A DNA stretch of 35,508 bases from Candidatus Fimimorpha faecalis (GTDB taxonomy: Bacteria > Bacillota > Clostridia > Lachnospirales > Lachnospiraceae). This document shows, piece by piece, positions 1-7,086 of this stretch (positions are counted from its first letter, which is position 1; each line of letters starts with the position of its first letter). The stretch lies in NCBI GenBank assembly GCA_018712075.1, contig DVHN01000070.1, positions 1 through 35,508 of the forward strand, given 5' to 3'. The translations under genes and the position numbers were made by a program. The notes beneath the pieces are model-generated. The model did no database searches and was not told the origin of the DNA. It saw only the letters and a list, made by a program, of their open reading frames with translations.

Positions 1-385
1 TCAATTGCGCAAGCAAATTTTCTCCTTGCTGGATTCCTTGTTGGATTCCCTGCTGGATTCCCTGTTGGATTCCTCTGTTTTCAATTCGATCTAATACATC
101 GCACATATTACAAGGACCTCCTTTCTTTCCATCCTTCCATGCATCTTCAAACCGATGATCTCCTGTCATTACACTTAGCAACTGCAACGTTTCCTGCACA
201 TGTACAAATTCCTGTGGTTCTGGAATATAATCTCCTTTTTCCCGCTTTTGCACAAAGTAATCTGCAACAATTCGGAAATCACTTTGAAATAAATTCACCT
301 GCTCTCTCGATAGGAAAGCAATTTCAAACAAATCAACTTTGTAGTCATTCACAAACGGTCGGAATCGCATATCGAGTAGGAGTTA
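1..385 (-). pseudogene. 5'-truncated Rpn-family (PD-(D/E)XK) nuclease/transposase-like gene remnant
   Basis: Reading the minus strand from the in-frame TAA at 383-385, the frame stays open to the window edge. It gives LLDMRFRPFVNDYKVDLF, then a charged middle, then MCDVLDRIENRG followed by four GIQQ repeats. This resembles the C-terminal half of Rpn-type recombination-promoting nuclease proteins of Lachnospiraceae; the family call is from memory of the motif pattern. The N-terminal catalytic part is missing. The only nearby ATG (368-370) has no ribosome binding site, and the fragment begins directly after the stop of the MFS gene, so I read it as a decayed gene. The 3' end lies outside the window. 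Confidence 0.6.
27..74 (-). repeat. Four tandem 12-bp repeats coding for GIQQ
   Basis: Four consecutive 12-bp units of the form TGYTGGATTCCY (27-38, 39-50, 51-62, 63-74) differ only at the third and last bases. On the minus strand they encode the GIQQ repeat near the C-terminus of the Rpn-like remnant. Such glycine/glutamine coiled repeats are usual in this protein family and change copy number easily by slippage. Confidence 0.85.
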
Positions 386-391
386 TTCTAC

Positions 392-1522
392 TCATTCTAT
401 TGATAACCGTTTTATTGCAATCGCAAACAATAGCATTGTTACGCATGGAATTACATTGGAAGCCATGCCAAGTTCAATTCCTGCGTATTCCGCTACGATT
501 CCAATAATCCAAGGCATAATAATTGCTCCACTGCTGGCTACTGGAAGCATAACTCCCATGCTAGTTACGCTAGTCATACGTCCTGCACTGGCAACTGCGG
601 TAGGATTCATTCCTGCCATAGAAAATGCAAAGGCAAATAGTAATAAAATAGCTGCCATCTGTGTGTTTGCCATCATCAAACCAACATAGAAAATAATACA
701 TCCAATTCCCATTTTAATCATAGCAGAAGATGCATTTTTAATTGGTATTACAAAGGCAATCAACATTCTGGCAATTAACGTTGCACTCCACATAATTGTT
801 ACAGTATAGGGGCTGAGTTCTCCAGAAATCATGCCACTTCCTTTGAAATAAGTAACTAACCATCCAGTAACACTTGTTTCTGCTGCATTTTGAGAGAATA
901 AAAGCCCTGTAATGAGCCAAAATTTTTTATCTTTAAGAAAATTCCAATCGCTTGTCTTTACTTTCTGCTTTTCTTTGGTATCCATAGGGGTTACGATAAA
1001 AACGATCCATAACAATATACCACAAGCAGCCAGTAAAAACATTGGTAATGCTCTGCTTCCATTTAATGCTACAGCGATAAGAAATGGACAAAGCAAAGCA
1101 CCAAAGGCATAACAGCTGTGCATGAAATTCATGCTTTTTGTTCTATCTTTGGAATTATTTCCTACTAAAATGGTACATGTATTGATGGTACTTCCTTTGG
1201 CAACTCCAACTAGAAAAAAGGCGAGCATAAGAATTCCAACCCATCCCGATAAGCCCATTAACCAATAGCCGCATCCATACCCAAAGGTCAATAGTATTAC
1301 TGTTTTTTTCATACCAAGTTTGCTTGGAAGAATTCCTGCTGCAAATCCTGCTAAAAGGTTACCAATATTCATAAAGGATAATAAGGTTCCCGTCATGCTA
1401 TAAGCAAACCCATAAGATTCCTGTAAAATACTAACAATCACCCCACTGCTGATTGCACAAATACCACTAAGAAAAAATGTAAAAAGCCCCGCCGTTCTTT
1501 GCATTGTTTGTTTTTTCTCCAT
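392..1522 (-). CDS. Major facilitator superfamily (MFS) transporter
   Basis: A 376-residue polytopic membrane protein with about twelve hydrophobic segments split by a central charged loop (MDTKEKQKVKTSDWNFLKD), the 6+6 layout of MFS carriers. The segment NFMHSCYAFGALLCPF in the N-terminal half recalls the sugar/FucP-like branch, but the substrate cannot be read from sequence. An ATG at 1537 would add five residues. I chose the ATG at 1522 because GGGGAGA sits six bases before it, inside that extension. It lies 22 bp after the PTS IIC gene with no terminator between, so the two are probably co-transcribed. Its stop is followed almost at once by an Rpn-like remnant, so the original downstream DNA seems to be lost. 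Confidence 0.85.
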   Translation of the reverse strand: MEKKQTMQRTAGLFTFFLSGICAISSGVIVSILQESYGFAYSMTGTLLSFMNIGNLLAGFAAGILPSKLGMKKTVILLTFGYGCGYWLMGLSGWVGILMLAFFLVGVAKGSTINTCTILVGNNSKDRTKSMNFMHSCYAFGALLCPFLIAVALNGSRALPMFLLAACGILLWIVFIVTPMDTKEKQKVKTSDWNFLKDKKFWLITGLLFSQNAAETSVTGWLVTYFKGSGMISGELSPYTVTIMWSATLIARMLIAFVIPIKNASSAMIKMGIGCIIFYVGLMMANTQMAAILLLFAFAFSMAGMNPTAVASAGRMTSVTSMGVMLPVASSGAIIMPWIIGIVAEYAGIELGMASNVIPCVTMLLFAIAIKRLSIE

Positions 1523-1544
1523 AAGATTTCTCCCCATATATGTT

Positions 1545-2615
1545 TTATAAATCCAATTTTAAGTCATTTGGACGAATCCATTGTTTCTTACGGAAGTACA
1601 AAGAAAGGAAATATGTAATTACGGCTGGAAGAATAAATGAGATTAAGATTAATCCAGTCCAATCCCATGTAGTAATTGCTGTTTTTACTCCATTATTAAT
1701 ATCTGTAATCCATCCAGTATAAACCCCAATTTGTCCTACTAATCCACAAGTGCCCATACCTGAAGCAATTGCTGCACCATTCATTTGAAGTTGAAAGATA
1801 CAGGTTGCAATTGGACCACAAATAGCTGCTGCAATAGTTGGAGGAATCCAAATACGAGGATTTCTTACAATATTTCCCATCTGCAGCATAGAAGTGCCAA
1901 GTCCTTGTGCTGCCAAGCCTCCCCATTTATTTTCCCGAAAACTCATAACTGCAAATCCTACCATTTGTGCACAGCATCCTGCCACTGCTGCTCCTCCAGC
2001 CAGTCCTGTTAAGTTTAATGCTGCACAGATGGCTGCACTGCTGATCGGCAATGTCAATGCAATTCCTACTAATACAGAAACAACAATTCCCATAAAGAAT
2101 GGCTGAAGTTCCGTTGCCCACATAATCGCAGCTCCAATGGAACTTGCAGCCGTTCCAATTGCTGGAGCACATCCGATCGAAAATAAAACTCCAATTGCAA
2201 TCGTTACAAACGGTGTTACAATAATATCAATTTTGGTTTCTTTGGAAACTACTTTTCCAACCTCTGCTGCCAAAACCGATGCAAAGAATACAGCAAGCGG
2301 ACCACCTGCTCCACCGAGTTGATTGGCGGCACCTCCAACTGCTACAAGTGAAAATAGAACAAGTGGAGGTGATTGCAATGCATACCCAATGGATACTGCC
2401 ATAGCCGGACCTGTTGCGTTTTTGGCATAAGTTCCAATTTCGATTAAAATTGCGATATTTAATTGTTCTCCTAATGTACTGATAATTGTCCCAATTAACA
2501 AAGATGCAAATAATCCCTGTGCCATAGCACCAAGAGCATCAATGCCATATCGTTTTATAGAAAAAATAATGTTTTTTCTCCTTAGAAATTGTGAAATCTT
2601 CGTTTGTTTTTCCAT
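1545..2615 (-). CDS. PfoR-like PTS EIIC-type membrane transporter
   Basis: 356 residues, with a basic N-terminus (RRKNIIFSIKRYG) followed by about ten glycine/alanine-rich membrane segments. Segments such as GGAANQLGGAGGPLAVF and GLGTSMLQMGNIVRNPRIWIPP fit the PTS_EIIC_2/PfoR family (COG3641), whose founder was described as a regulator of perfringolysin O in Clostridium perfringens and is now treated as a sugar-PTS IIC-like permease. No EIIA or EIIB gene is nearby, so phosphotransfer coupling would need partners elsewhere or may not occur. It has its own consensus promoter (2651-2679) and is followed closely by the MFS gene. The ribosome binding site (AAAGG) is about 13 bases from the ATG, which is long. 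The substrate is unknown. Confidence 0.8.
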   Translation of the reverse strand: MEKQTKISQFLRRKNIIFSIKRYGIDALGAMAQGLFASLLIGTIISTLGEQLNIAILIEIGTYAKNATGPAMAVSIGYALQSPPLVLFSLVAVGGAANQLGGAGGPLAVFFASVLAAEVGKVVSKETKIDIIVTPFVTIAIGVLFSIGCAPAIGTAASSIGAAIMWATELQPFFMGIVVSVLVGIALTLPISSAAICAALNLTGLAGGAAVAGCCAQMVGFAVMSFRENKWGGLAAQGLGTSMLQMGNIVRNPRIWIPPTIAAAICGPIATCIFQLQMNGAAIASGMGTCGLVGQIGVYTGWITDINNGVKTAITTWDWTGLILISFILPAVITYFLSLYFRKKQWIRPNDLKLDL

Positions 2616-2650
2616 TTTAAGTATGTTACCTTTCTATCAAAAGTGTTTTC

Positions 2651-2679
2651 ATTATAACAGAAAATGAGTAGTGTATCAA
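2651..2679 (-). promoter_or_regulatory. Promoter of the PfoR-like/MFS operon
   Basis: On the minus strand TTGATA (2674-2679) is followed by exactly 17 bp and TATAAT (2651-2656), with an upstream TGT giving an extended -10. The -35 box lies inside the arm of the hairpin at 2666-2707, so the upstream gene's terminator and this promoter overlap. Confidence 0.75.
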
Positions 2680-2707
2680 TTGCAAAAACAACTTGATAGC
2701 ACCACTC
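2666..2707 (-). terminator. Hairpin terminator after the dicarboxylate/amino acid symporter gene
   Basis: On the minus strand GAGTGGTGcTATCAA pairs with TTGATACACTACTC (14 pairs, one G-U, one bulged C) around a T-rich loop, followed by ATTTTCTGTT. It stands 57 bp past the stop of the symporter gene. The U-tract is weak, so termination may be partial. Confidence 0.5.
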
Positions 2708-2763
2708 GACTGCTTTATATTTTCATTATTATTTAACGATTACTTAAATTTACGAAATCCATT

Positions 2764-4029
2764 TTATTTATTTTGACCAAATATCGTTCGATCCAATCGT
2801 CCGTTTTTATTTGCTACAATAGTAGTGCAAACAGCATCTCCTGTAATATTTACGGCAGTTCTAGCCATATCTACAATACGATCAATTCCCATAATTAGCC
2901 CAATTCCTTCCACTGGTAATCCAACAGAATGAAATACCATAGATAACGTAATCAAACCCACACCAGGAACTCCTGCGGTACCAATGGATGCAAGTGTCGC
3001 AGTTAGAATTACCGTTAAATAATCGATTGGTTCTAACAAAATTCCAAACGCCTCAGCCACAAATACGACGGCAACGCCCTGCATAATGGCAGTACCGTCC
3101 ATATTGATGGTTGCCCCAAGTGGAATCGTAAAAGAAGAAATCTGGCGGGATACTCCTAATTTTTCCTCCAATGTTTCAATCGATAAAGGAATCGTTGCAT
3201 TAGAAGTTGCTGTAGAAAAAGCAAATGCCATAACTGGAAAAAACTTTTGAATGAAACGTAATGGATTTAAGCGAGTAAAAACAAATAAAAAAACCTGATA
3301 AACGCCAAAACATTGGATTATTAATGCAATGAATACCACAATTATATATTTTAGCATTGGTGCAATTGCTTCATATCCAAGACTTCCGAATGTTTTTGCA
3401 ATCAAGCAAAATACACCGATCGGTGCTGCCTTCATGATTGCCATTGTCATATTCATCATTAAATCATTTCCTTGGCTAAAAATATTTGCTAACGTTTCTG
3501 ATTTTTTTCCCATTCCTGCCAATAAAACGCCAACGAATAGTGCAAAGAAAATAATTGCCAGCATAGTTCCATCTGCCAAAGCTCTAAATGGATTCGTTGG
3601 AATAATACTTAAAATCGTATCTTTCACGCCAGTTGTCTCTGACACTTTTACTTCTGTAATTGCAATGGATGACATATCCAAGTTTCTTCCTGGATGTAAA
3701 AAATTTGCAATTAATAAAGAAACTGTAATTGCAATTGCAGTCGTAACAAGATAAAACAAGATTGTATAAATACCTACTTTTCCGAGTTTTTTGGTATCTC
3801 CGATCGCCATGCTTCCACATACTAAGGAACAAAATACAAGAGGAACAACTAGCATTTGCATTCCTCGAATAAAACCGCTTCCAATAAGATCCAAAACACC
3901 ATTAATAATAACCGTATCTCGTATATATCCTGTAGGCAGAAACGAATGCAGTGCAATCCCAGTGATTACTCCCAAAAGTAATGCAATAAAAATAGTCGTT
4001 GTCAATCCCAGTTTCTTCTTTTTTCTCAT
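2764..4029 (-). CDS. Dicarboxylate/amino acid:cation symporter (DAACS/SLC1 family)
   Basis: 421 residues, the usual length for GltP/DctA/SstT-type carriers. The family hallmarks are present: the serine/threonine-rich re-entrant loop (FSTATSNATIPLSIE), the substrate/cation motif PLGATINMDGTA and the late TAGVPGVGLITLSMVF segment. These proteins take up glutamate, aspartate, C4-dicarboxylates or serine with Na+ or H+ as homotrimers in the cytoplasmic membrane; which substrate applies here cannot be told. The ATG at 4029 follows AGGAGG with five bases between. It lies downstream of the alanine/glycine symporter gene on the same strand but 148 bp away, with an inverted repeat in between, so it may be transcribed separately. 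Confidence 0.93.
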   Translation of the reverse strand: MRKKKKLGLTTTIFIALLLGVITGIALHSFLPTGYIRDTVIINGVLDLIGSGFIRGMQMLVVPLVFCSLVCGSMAIGDTKKLGKVGIYTILFYLVTTAIAITVSLLIANFLHPGRNLDMSSIAITEVKVSETTGVKDTILSIIPTNPFRALADGTMLAIIFFALFVGVLLAGMGKKSETLANIFSQGNDLMMNMTMAIMKAAPIGVFCLIAKTFGSLGYEAIAPMLKYIIVVFIALIIQCFGVYQVFLFVFTRLNPLRFIQKFFPVMAFAFSTATSNATIPLSIETLEEKLGVSRQISSFTIPLGATINMDGTAIMQGVAVVFVAEAFGILLEPIDYLTVILTATLASIGTAGVPGVGLITLSMVFHSVGLPVEGIGLIMGIDRIVDMARTAVNITGDAVCTTIVANKNGRLDRTIFGQNK

Positions 4030-4063
4030 ATCTACCTCCTAATACCACAGTAAATGCAGCATA

Positions 4064-4149
4064 ATTTATGGGATAATTGAATCATTATTCCGCAAAATCT
4101 TCATAAAAAGACAAACCAATGGATTCTTTTTTGTATTGTTCCCATAAAT
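4064..4149. repeat. 86-bp segment bounded by a 10-bp inverted repeat
   Basis: ATTTATGGGA at 4064-4073 and its exact complement TCCCATAAAT at 4140-4149 bracket an A+T-rich stretch between the two symporter genes. No flanking target duplication is visible. It could be a long-range RNA stem in the read-through transcript or the scar of a small element; I cannot decide. Confidence 0.4.
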
Positions 4150-4162
4150 CGGAGGTGAGAAT

Positions 4163-4222
4163 ATGATAAATAGAATTTTATTTATCTACGACAGGAATAT
4201 CTTCGTCATGATATTGATCTAA
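4163..4222 (+). CDS. Possible 19-residue micro-ORF with a perfect Shine-Dalgarno
   Basis: On the plus strand GGAGGTGA, an exact match to the anti-SD, lies a few bases before the ATG at 4163. It opens MINRILFIYDRNIFVMILI and stops at 4220-4222. The frame is antisense to the last codons of the alanine/glycine symporter gene. The hydrophobic peptide could be a small membrane protein, or the ribosome binding site may be all that remains of a lost gene. No plus-strand promoter is convincing. Confidence 0.25.
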   Translation: MINRILFIYDRNIFVMILI

Positions 4223-5560
4223 ATGTCCTAAATATTTTTTCGTCTCCTTTACGATAACTGGAGAAAGTAATAATACTGCAATTAAGTTTGGAATTGCCAT
4301 AAAAGCGTTTAATATATCTGCAATTGTCCATACTAAATCCAAAGCTGCAATTGGTGCAATTGCGGCTATTACAATATACAACACTCGATATGGAATTAAA
4401 GCTTTCTTTCCCATACAATATTCCACACATCGTTCTCCATAATAAGCCCATCCCAACACAGTAGAATAAGCAAAGGAAATAATACCTATAACAAGAATAA
4501 TTGGACCTAAATACGGAATTTGATCAAAAGCCAGTGTTGTTAATATTCCACCATTGTCAATTTGTGATACATCAATGGCTGGATTTTTCATAATACTTGT
4601 CACCAAAACCAAACCTGTCATCGCACATACTACAACCGTATCCCAAAAGGTTCCTGTAGAAGAAACTAAAGCCTGACGAACTGGATTTCGTGTTTGTGCT
4701 GCCGCTGCTGCAATTGGTGCAGAACCCATACCAGATTCATTGGAAAAAAGTCCTCTTGCAACACCATACTGCATTGCGATCATAATACCTCGGCCAACAA
4801 GTCCGCCTTCTACTGCACCTGGACGGAAAGCCAATGTACCAATTGTTTTTAAAGCGGGAATAATAAAATCATAATTAAATGCTAAAATAATTAAACAACC
4901 AATAACATAAAAAATAGCCATGAATGGAACTAATTTTTCACAGACATTGGCGATGGATTTGATTCCTCCAAATATAACAAGCGCAGTTAATATAGCTACG
5001 ATAACACCAATAATCCATTGTGGAATACCTAAGTTTTCTTTGCATACAGTTGCAATTGCGTTTACTTGCGTGGCACATCCAATTCCAAATGATGCGAATC
5101 CTCCAAAGAAAGCAAATAGGATTGCAAGCCATTTCATATTTAACCCACGTTCCAAGGCATACATAGCTCCTCCTTGCATTCGCCCATCTTTGGTTTTTAC
5201 ACGATATTTTACAGCAATTAAAGATTCTGCATATTTTGTTGCAATACCAAATACACCAGTCAGCCAGCACCATAATACGGCTCCTGGTCCTCCCAGTGCA
5301 ATTGCAGTTCCAACCCCAATAATATTTCCTGTTCCTATCGTAGACGCCAAAGCGGTTGTCAAAGCTCCAAATTGACTTACTTCTCCTTCTGCATCGGTAT
5401 CTTTTGTTACCGATAACTTAATTGCAGTTCCAAGTTTTCTTTGAATAAAACCAGTTCGAACTGTCATAAAAATATGGGTTCCTAAAAGAAGAAGAATCAT
5501 TCCCCAGCCCCATACCATTTTGTCCAATTGTTCAATTGCATTTACAATTGTCTGTACCAC
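4178..5560 (-). CDS. Alanine/glycine:cation symporter (AGCS family)
   Basis: 460 residues, typical for the sodium:alanine symporter family. The family signature SNESGMGSAPIAAAAAQT is followed by NPVRQALVSSTGTFWDT, and the N-terminal WGWGMILLLLGTHIFMTVRTG segment is characteristic. It imports alanine or glycine with Na+ across the cytoplasmic membrane. An open frame runs upstream to 5635, but I chose the GTG at 5560 because AAAGGAGG lies eight bases before it and family members start near this point; the upstream extension contains a strong hairpin and looks like leader RNA. It has its own promoter (5655-5683). Its stop is followed by a 148-bp spacer without a clear terminator. Confidence 0.92.
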   Translation of the reverse strand: MVQTIVNAIEQLDKMVWGWGMILLLLGTHIFMTVRTGFIQRKLGTAIKLSVTKDTDAEGEVSQFGALTTALASTIGTGNIIGVGTAIALGGPGAVLWCWLTGVFGIATKYAESLIAVKYRVKTKDGRMQGGAMYALERGLNMKWLAILFAFFGGFASFGIGCATQVNAIATVCKENLGIPQWIIGVIVAILTALVIFGGIKSIANVCEKLVPFMAIFYVIGCLIILAFNYDFIIPALKTIGTLAFRPGAVEGGLVGRGIMIAMQYGVARGLFSNESGMGSAPIAAAAAQTRNPVRQALVSSTGTFWDTVVVCAMTGLVLVTSIMKNPAIDVSQIDNGGILTTLAFDQIPYLGPIILVIGIISFAYSTVLGWAYYGERCVEYCMGKKALIPYRVLYIVIAAIAPIAALDLVWTIADILNAFMAIPNLIAVLLLSPVIVKETKKYLGHLDQYHDEDIPVVDK

Positions 5561-5602
5561 AACATAGTCCTCCTTTTCTATTTTACAAGTGATCAAATGT
5601 AT

Positions 5603-5628
5603 AGAGGAGTGCGAAAACGCACTCCTCT
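5603..5628 (-). promoter_or_regulatory. Perfect 11-bp hairpin in the leader of the AGCS symporter gene
   Basis: AGAGGAGTGCG (5603-5613), an AAAA loop and CGCACTCCTCT (5618-5628) form a perfect GC-rich hairpin, extendable to 13 pairs with one wobble. No U-tract follows on the minus strand, so it is not a standard terminator. It sits between the proposed promoter and the GTG start, about 42 bases before the start codon. It may protect or regulate the transcript. It does not resemble a glycine riboswitch. Confidence 0.6.
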
Positions 5629-5654
5629 GTACCATTCTCTGTAAATCCTATTTT

Positions 5655-5683
5655 AGTTTACAATATTTTCTAAAATTTAGCAA
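5655..5683 (-). promoter_or_regulatory. Putative promoter of the AGCS symporter gene
   Basis: TTGCTA (5678-5683), 17 bp, then TAAACT (5655-5660) on the minus strand. Both hexamers match the sigma-A consensus at four positions. Its placement just past the stop of the upstream GAP1-like gene makes it plausible. Confidence 0.45.
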
Positions 5684-5712
5684 GAAATTTTTCCATTTTT
5701 TTGTACTATATT

Positions 5713-7086
5713 TTATTCAAAATATTTTTGGAACCAACGTTCATGCATAATTTGCTCAATACAATTGATAATCACCCGTTTTCTTCGAATTTTATGTTCA
5801 CAAATTTCATCAATTGTTTGTTCAAAAAGGGCAAAATCAATTGGAGTAGGAAGATTTTTAAAACGCTCTCTCTTCCAGGTATTTTCATAGTCATCTGGAA
5901 GCATCTCACAAGAAAGCAATAATAATTCTGCAATTTGATGTTTTCTTTTTCTCTGCCATCCAATTTCCACGAGCATCGTACGAATTAAAGCCTGGCAATG
6001 GGAAGCTGCCATTGGATTTTCACGGTAAAGCTCACGGCTCAGTGCACGTAGCTGATAAATACTTTTTGGAGTATTTTCTTCGATTAATGTTGCTATTTTT
6101 TCTTCTAGTTCTGGGTCAGAATAACTGCTTTCGTTTACAGTATCATAGTTCATATTCGATGTTTCCTCCTCAAATGATTCTTCTGTGCTTTGAGGAAGGC
6201 TGATTTCTTCCCCTTGATATAGTTTCTGATTTGCTGTTTGCTTTGCATTCCAGTATTGTGCCTCATACCATTCCCAGGTTGGATAAATTTTTCCTTTTTC
6301 TCTTGCTAATTGGGCAAGCCATTGATAAAGTTCGATTCTTTCTTCATGGGATTCCATTACAGCTAATCGTAAAAAGGGATGTGTTTTAAAAAATTCTTCT
6401 GCTTCTTGCCGTTTTTGTCCCCAAAGCATTTCAATACAACAGCCTTCCTTTTGAGAAGGAAATAAATTACAAGGAAGATTAATTTTACCTCCCTCTACAT
6501 AAGTAAGACGTGAAACAGATTCAATTGGAAGTAGAAGAGTCATAACAGATACCATCTCCCGAAATGTAAATCGTTGCGAATAACGTCCCTTTCGTTGTTT
6601 TCCCTTCAGCATCTCCATTCCCATATAAGCATACGCCAATCGCTCTTCTGGAGTTAGATTTCCAATGCACTCCAGTCCTCTATTTGGTGCTTTTAGTAAA
6701 TTCTCTCCTGATAACTCTTCTTCACGGATTTCCATAGGAAAATCCGTTCCTTGATAAAAATAGCTGCTAAAATCAATTGCTGCCATTCTTCCAGCAATTG
6801 ATTTCCAATAAGTTTCTGTATCCATACAGTACATTTGTGTAAATGTATATGGTCTGGATTCTTTTCTTGCACTATTTGGATCTGGTTGAATGACACGAGA
6901 AAATAGTACAATTATTTTTTTATCCAAATATATGGAAGCAAGCAATTCTTTTCCATTTAATCTTGTTTCCGCAAGTTCCATTAATTCCTTTTCATGTGCT
7001 CTTACAAAATTTTGAATTCCATTTGTCATTTGACAACAAACAAGACCCTGTCCGCTGCCTCTGCCATAGGCAATATAGTCCATCAT
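5713..7086 (-). CDS. GTPase-associated protein 1 (GAP1)-like protein, partner of the adjacent GTPase
   Basis: 457 soluble residues with no signal peptide or membrane segment. The N-terminus (DYIAYGRGSGQGLVCCQ, then IIVLFSRVIQPDP and SRPYTFTQMYCMD) resembles the GAP1-N fold described for conflict-system GTPase partners: an opening Y..GRGS..G strand, an SR strand and an R.Y.FTQ strand where family members have a GN-YF-H-like motif. Around residues 180-200, VMTLLLPIESVSRLTYVEGG recalls the LLP...LTY core of GAP1-M. An acidic, poorly conserved linker (about 293-330) leads to a helical, basic C-terminal region (about 330-457). It is about half the length I associate with full GAP1 proteins. The ATG overlaps the GTPase stop as ATGA, so translation is coupled; a second ATG follows directly. 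The family assignment is recollection-based and needs a profile search. Confidence 0.5.
   Translation of the reverse strand: MMDYIAYGRGSGQGLVCCQMTNGIQNFVRAHEKELMELAETRLNGKELLASIYLDKKIIVLFSRVIQPDPNSARKESRPYTFTQMYCMDTETYWKSIAGRMAAIDFSSYFYQGTDFPMEIREEELSGENLLKAPNRGLECIGNLTPEERLAYAYMGMEMLKGKQRKGRYSQRFTFREMVSVMTLLLPIESVSRLTYVEGGKINLPCNLFPSQKEGCCIEMLWGQKRQEAEEFFKTHPFLRLAVMESHEERIELYQWLAQLAREKGKIYPTWEWYEAQYWNAKQTANQKLYQGEEISLPQSTEESFEEETSNMNYDTVNESSYSDPELEEKIATLIEENTPKSIYQLRALSRELYRENPMAASHCQALIRTMLVEIGWQRKRKHQIAELLLLSCEMLPDDYENTWKRERFKNLPTPIDFALFEQTIDEICEHKIRRKRVIINCIEQIMHERWFQKYFE

Noticed and set aside
27..74. 12-bp tandem repeats considered as a CRISPR-like or regulatory array
   Set aside because: Units are contiguous without spacers and encode the GIQQ repeat of the Rpn-like remnant.
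3329..3754. Long plus-strand open frame of 141 codons antisense to the dicarboxylate/amino acid symporter gene
   Set aside because: It mirrors a strongly conserved membrane-protein gene on the other strand, has no ribosome binding site and its composition follows from the antisense of hydrophobic codons. Similar antisense frames elsewhere were discarded for the same reason.
4064..4149. 86-bp inverted-repeat segment as a MITE
   Set aside because: The 10-bp ends lack a visible target-site duplication and no second copy is seen in the window; kept only as a low-confidence repeat.
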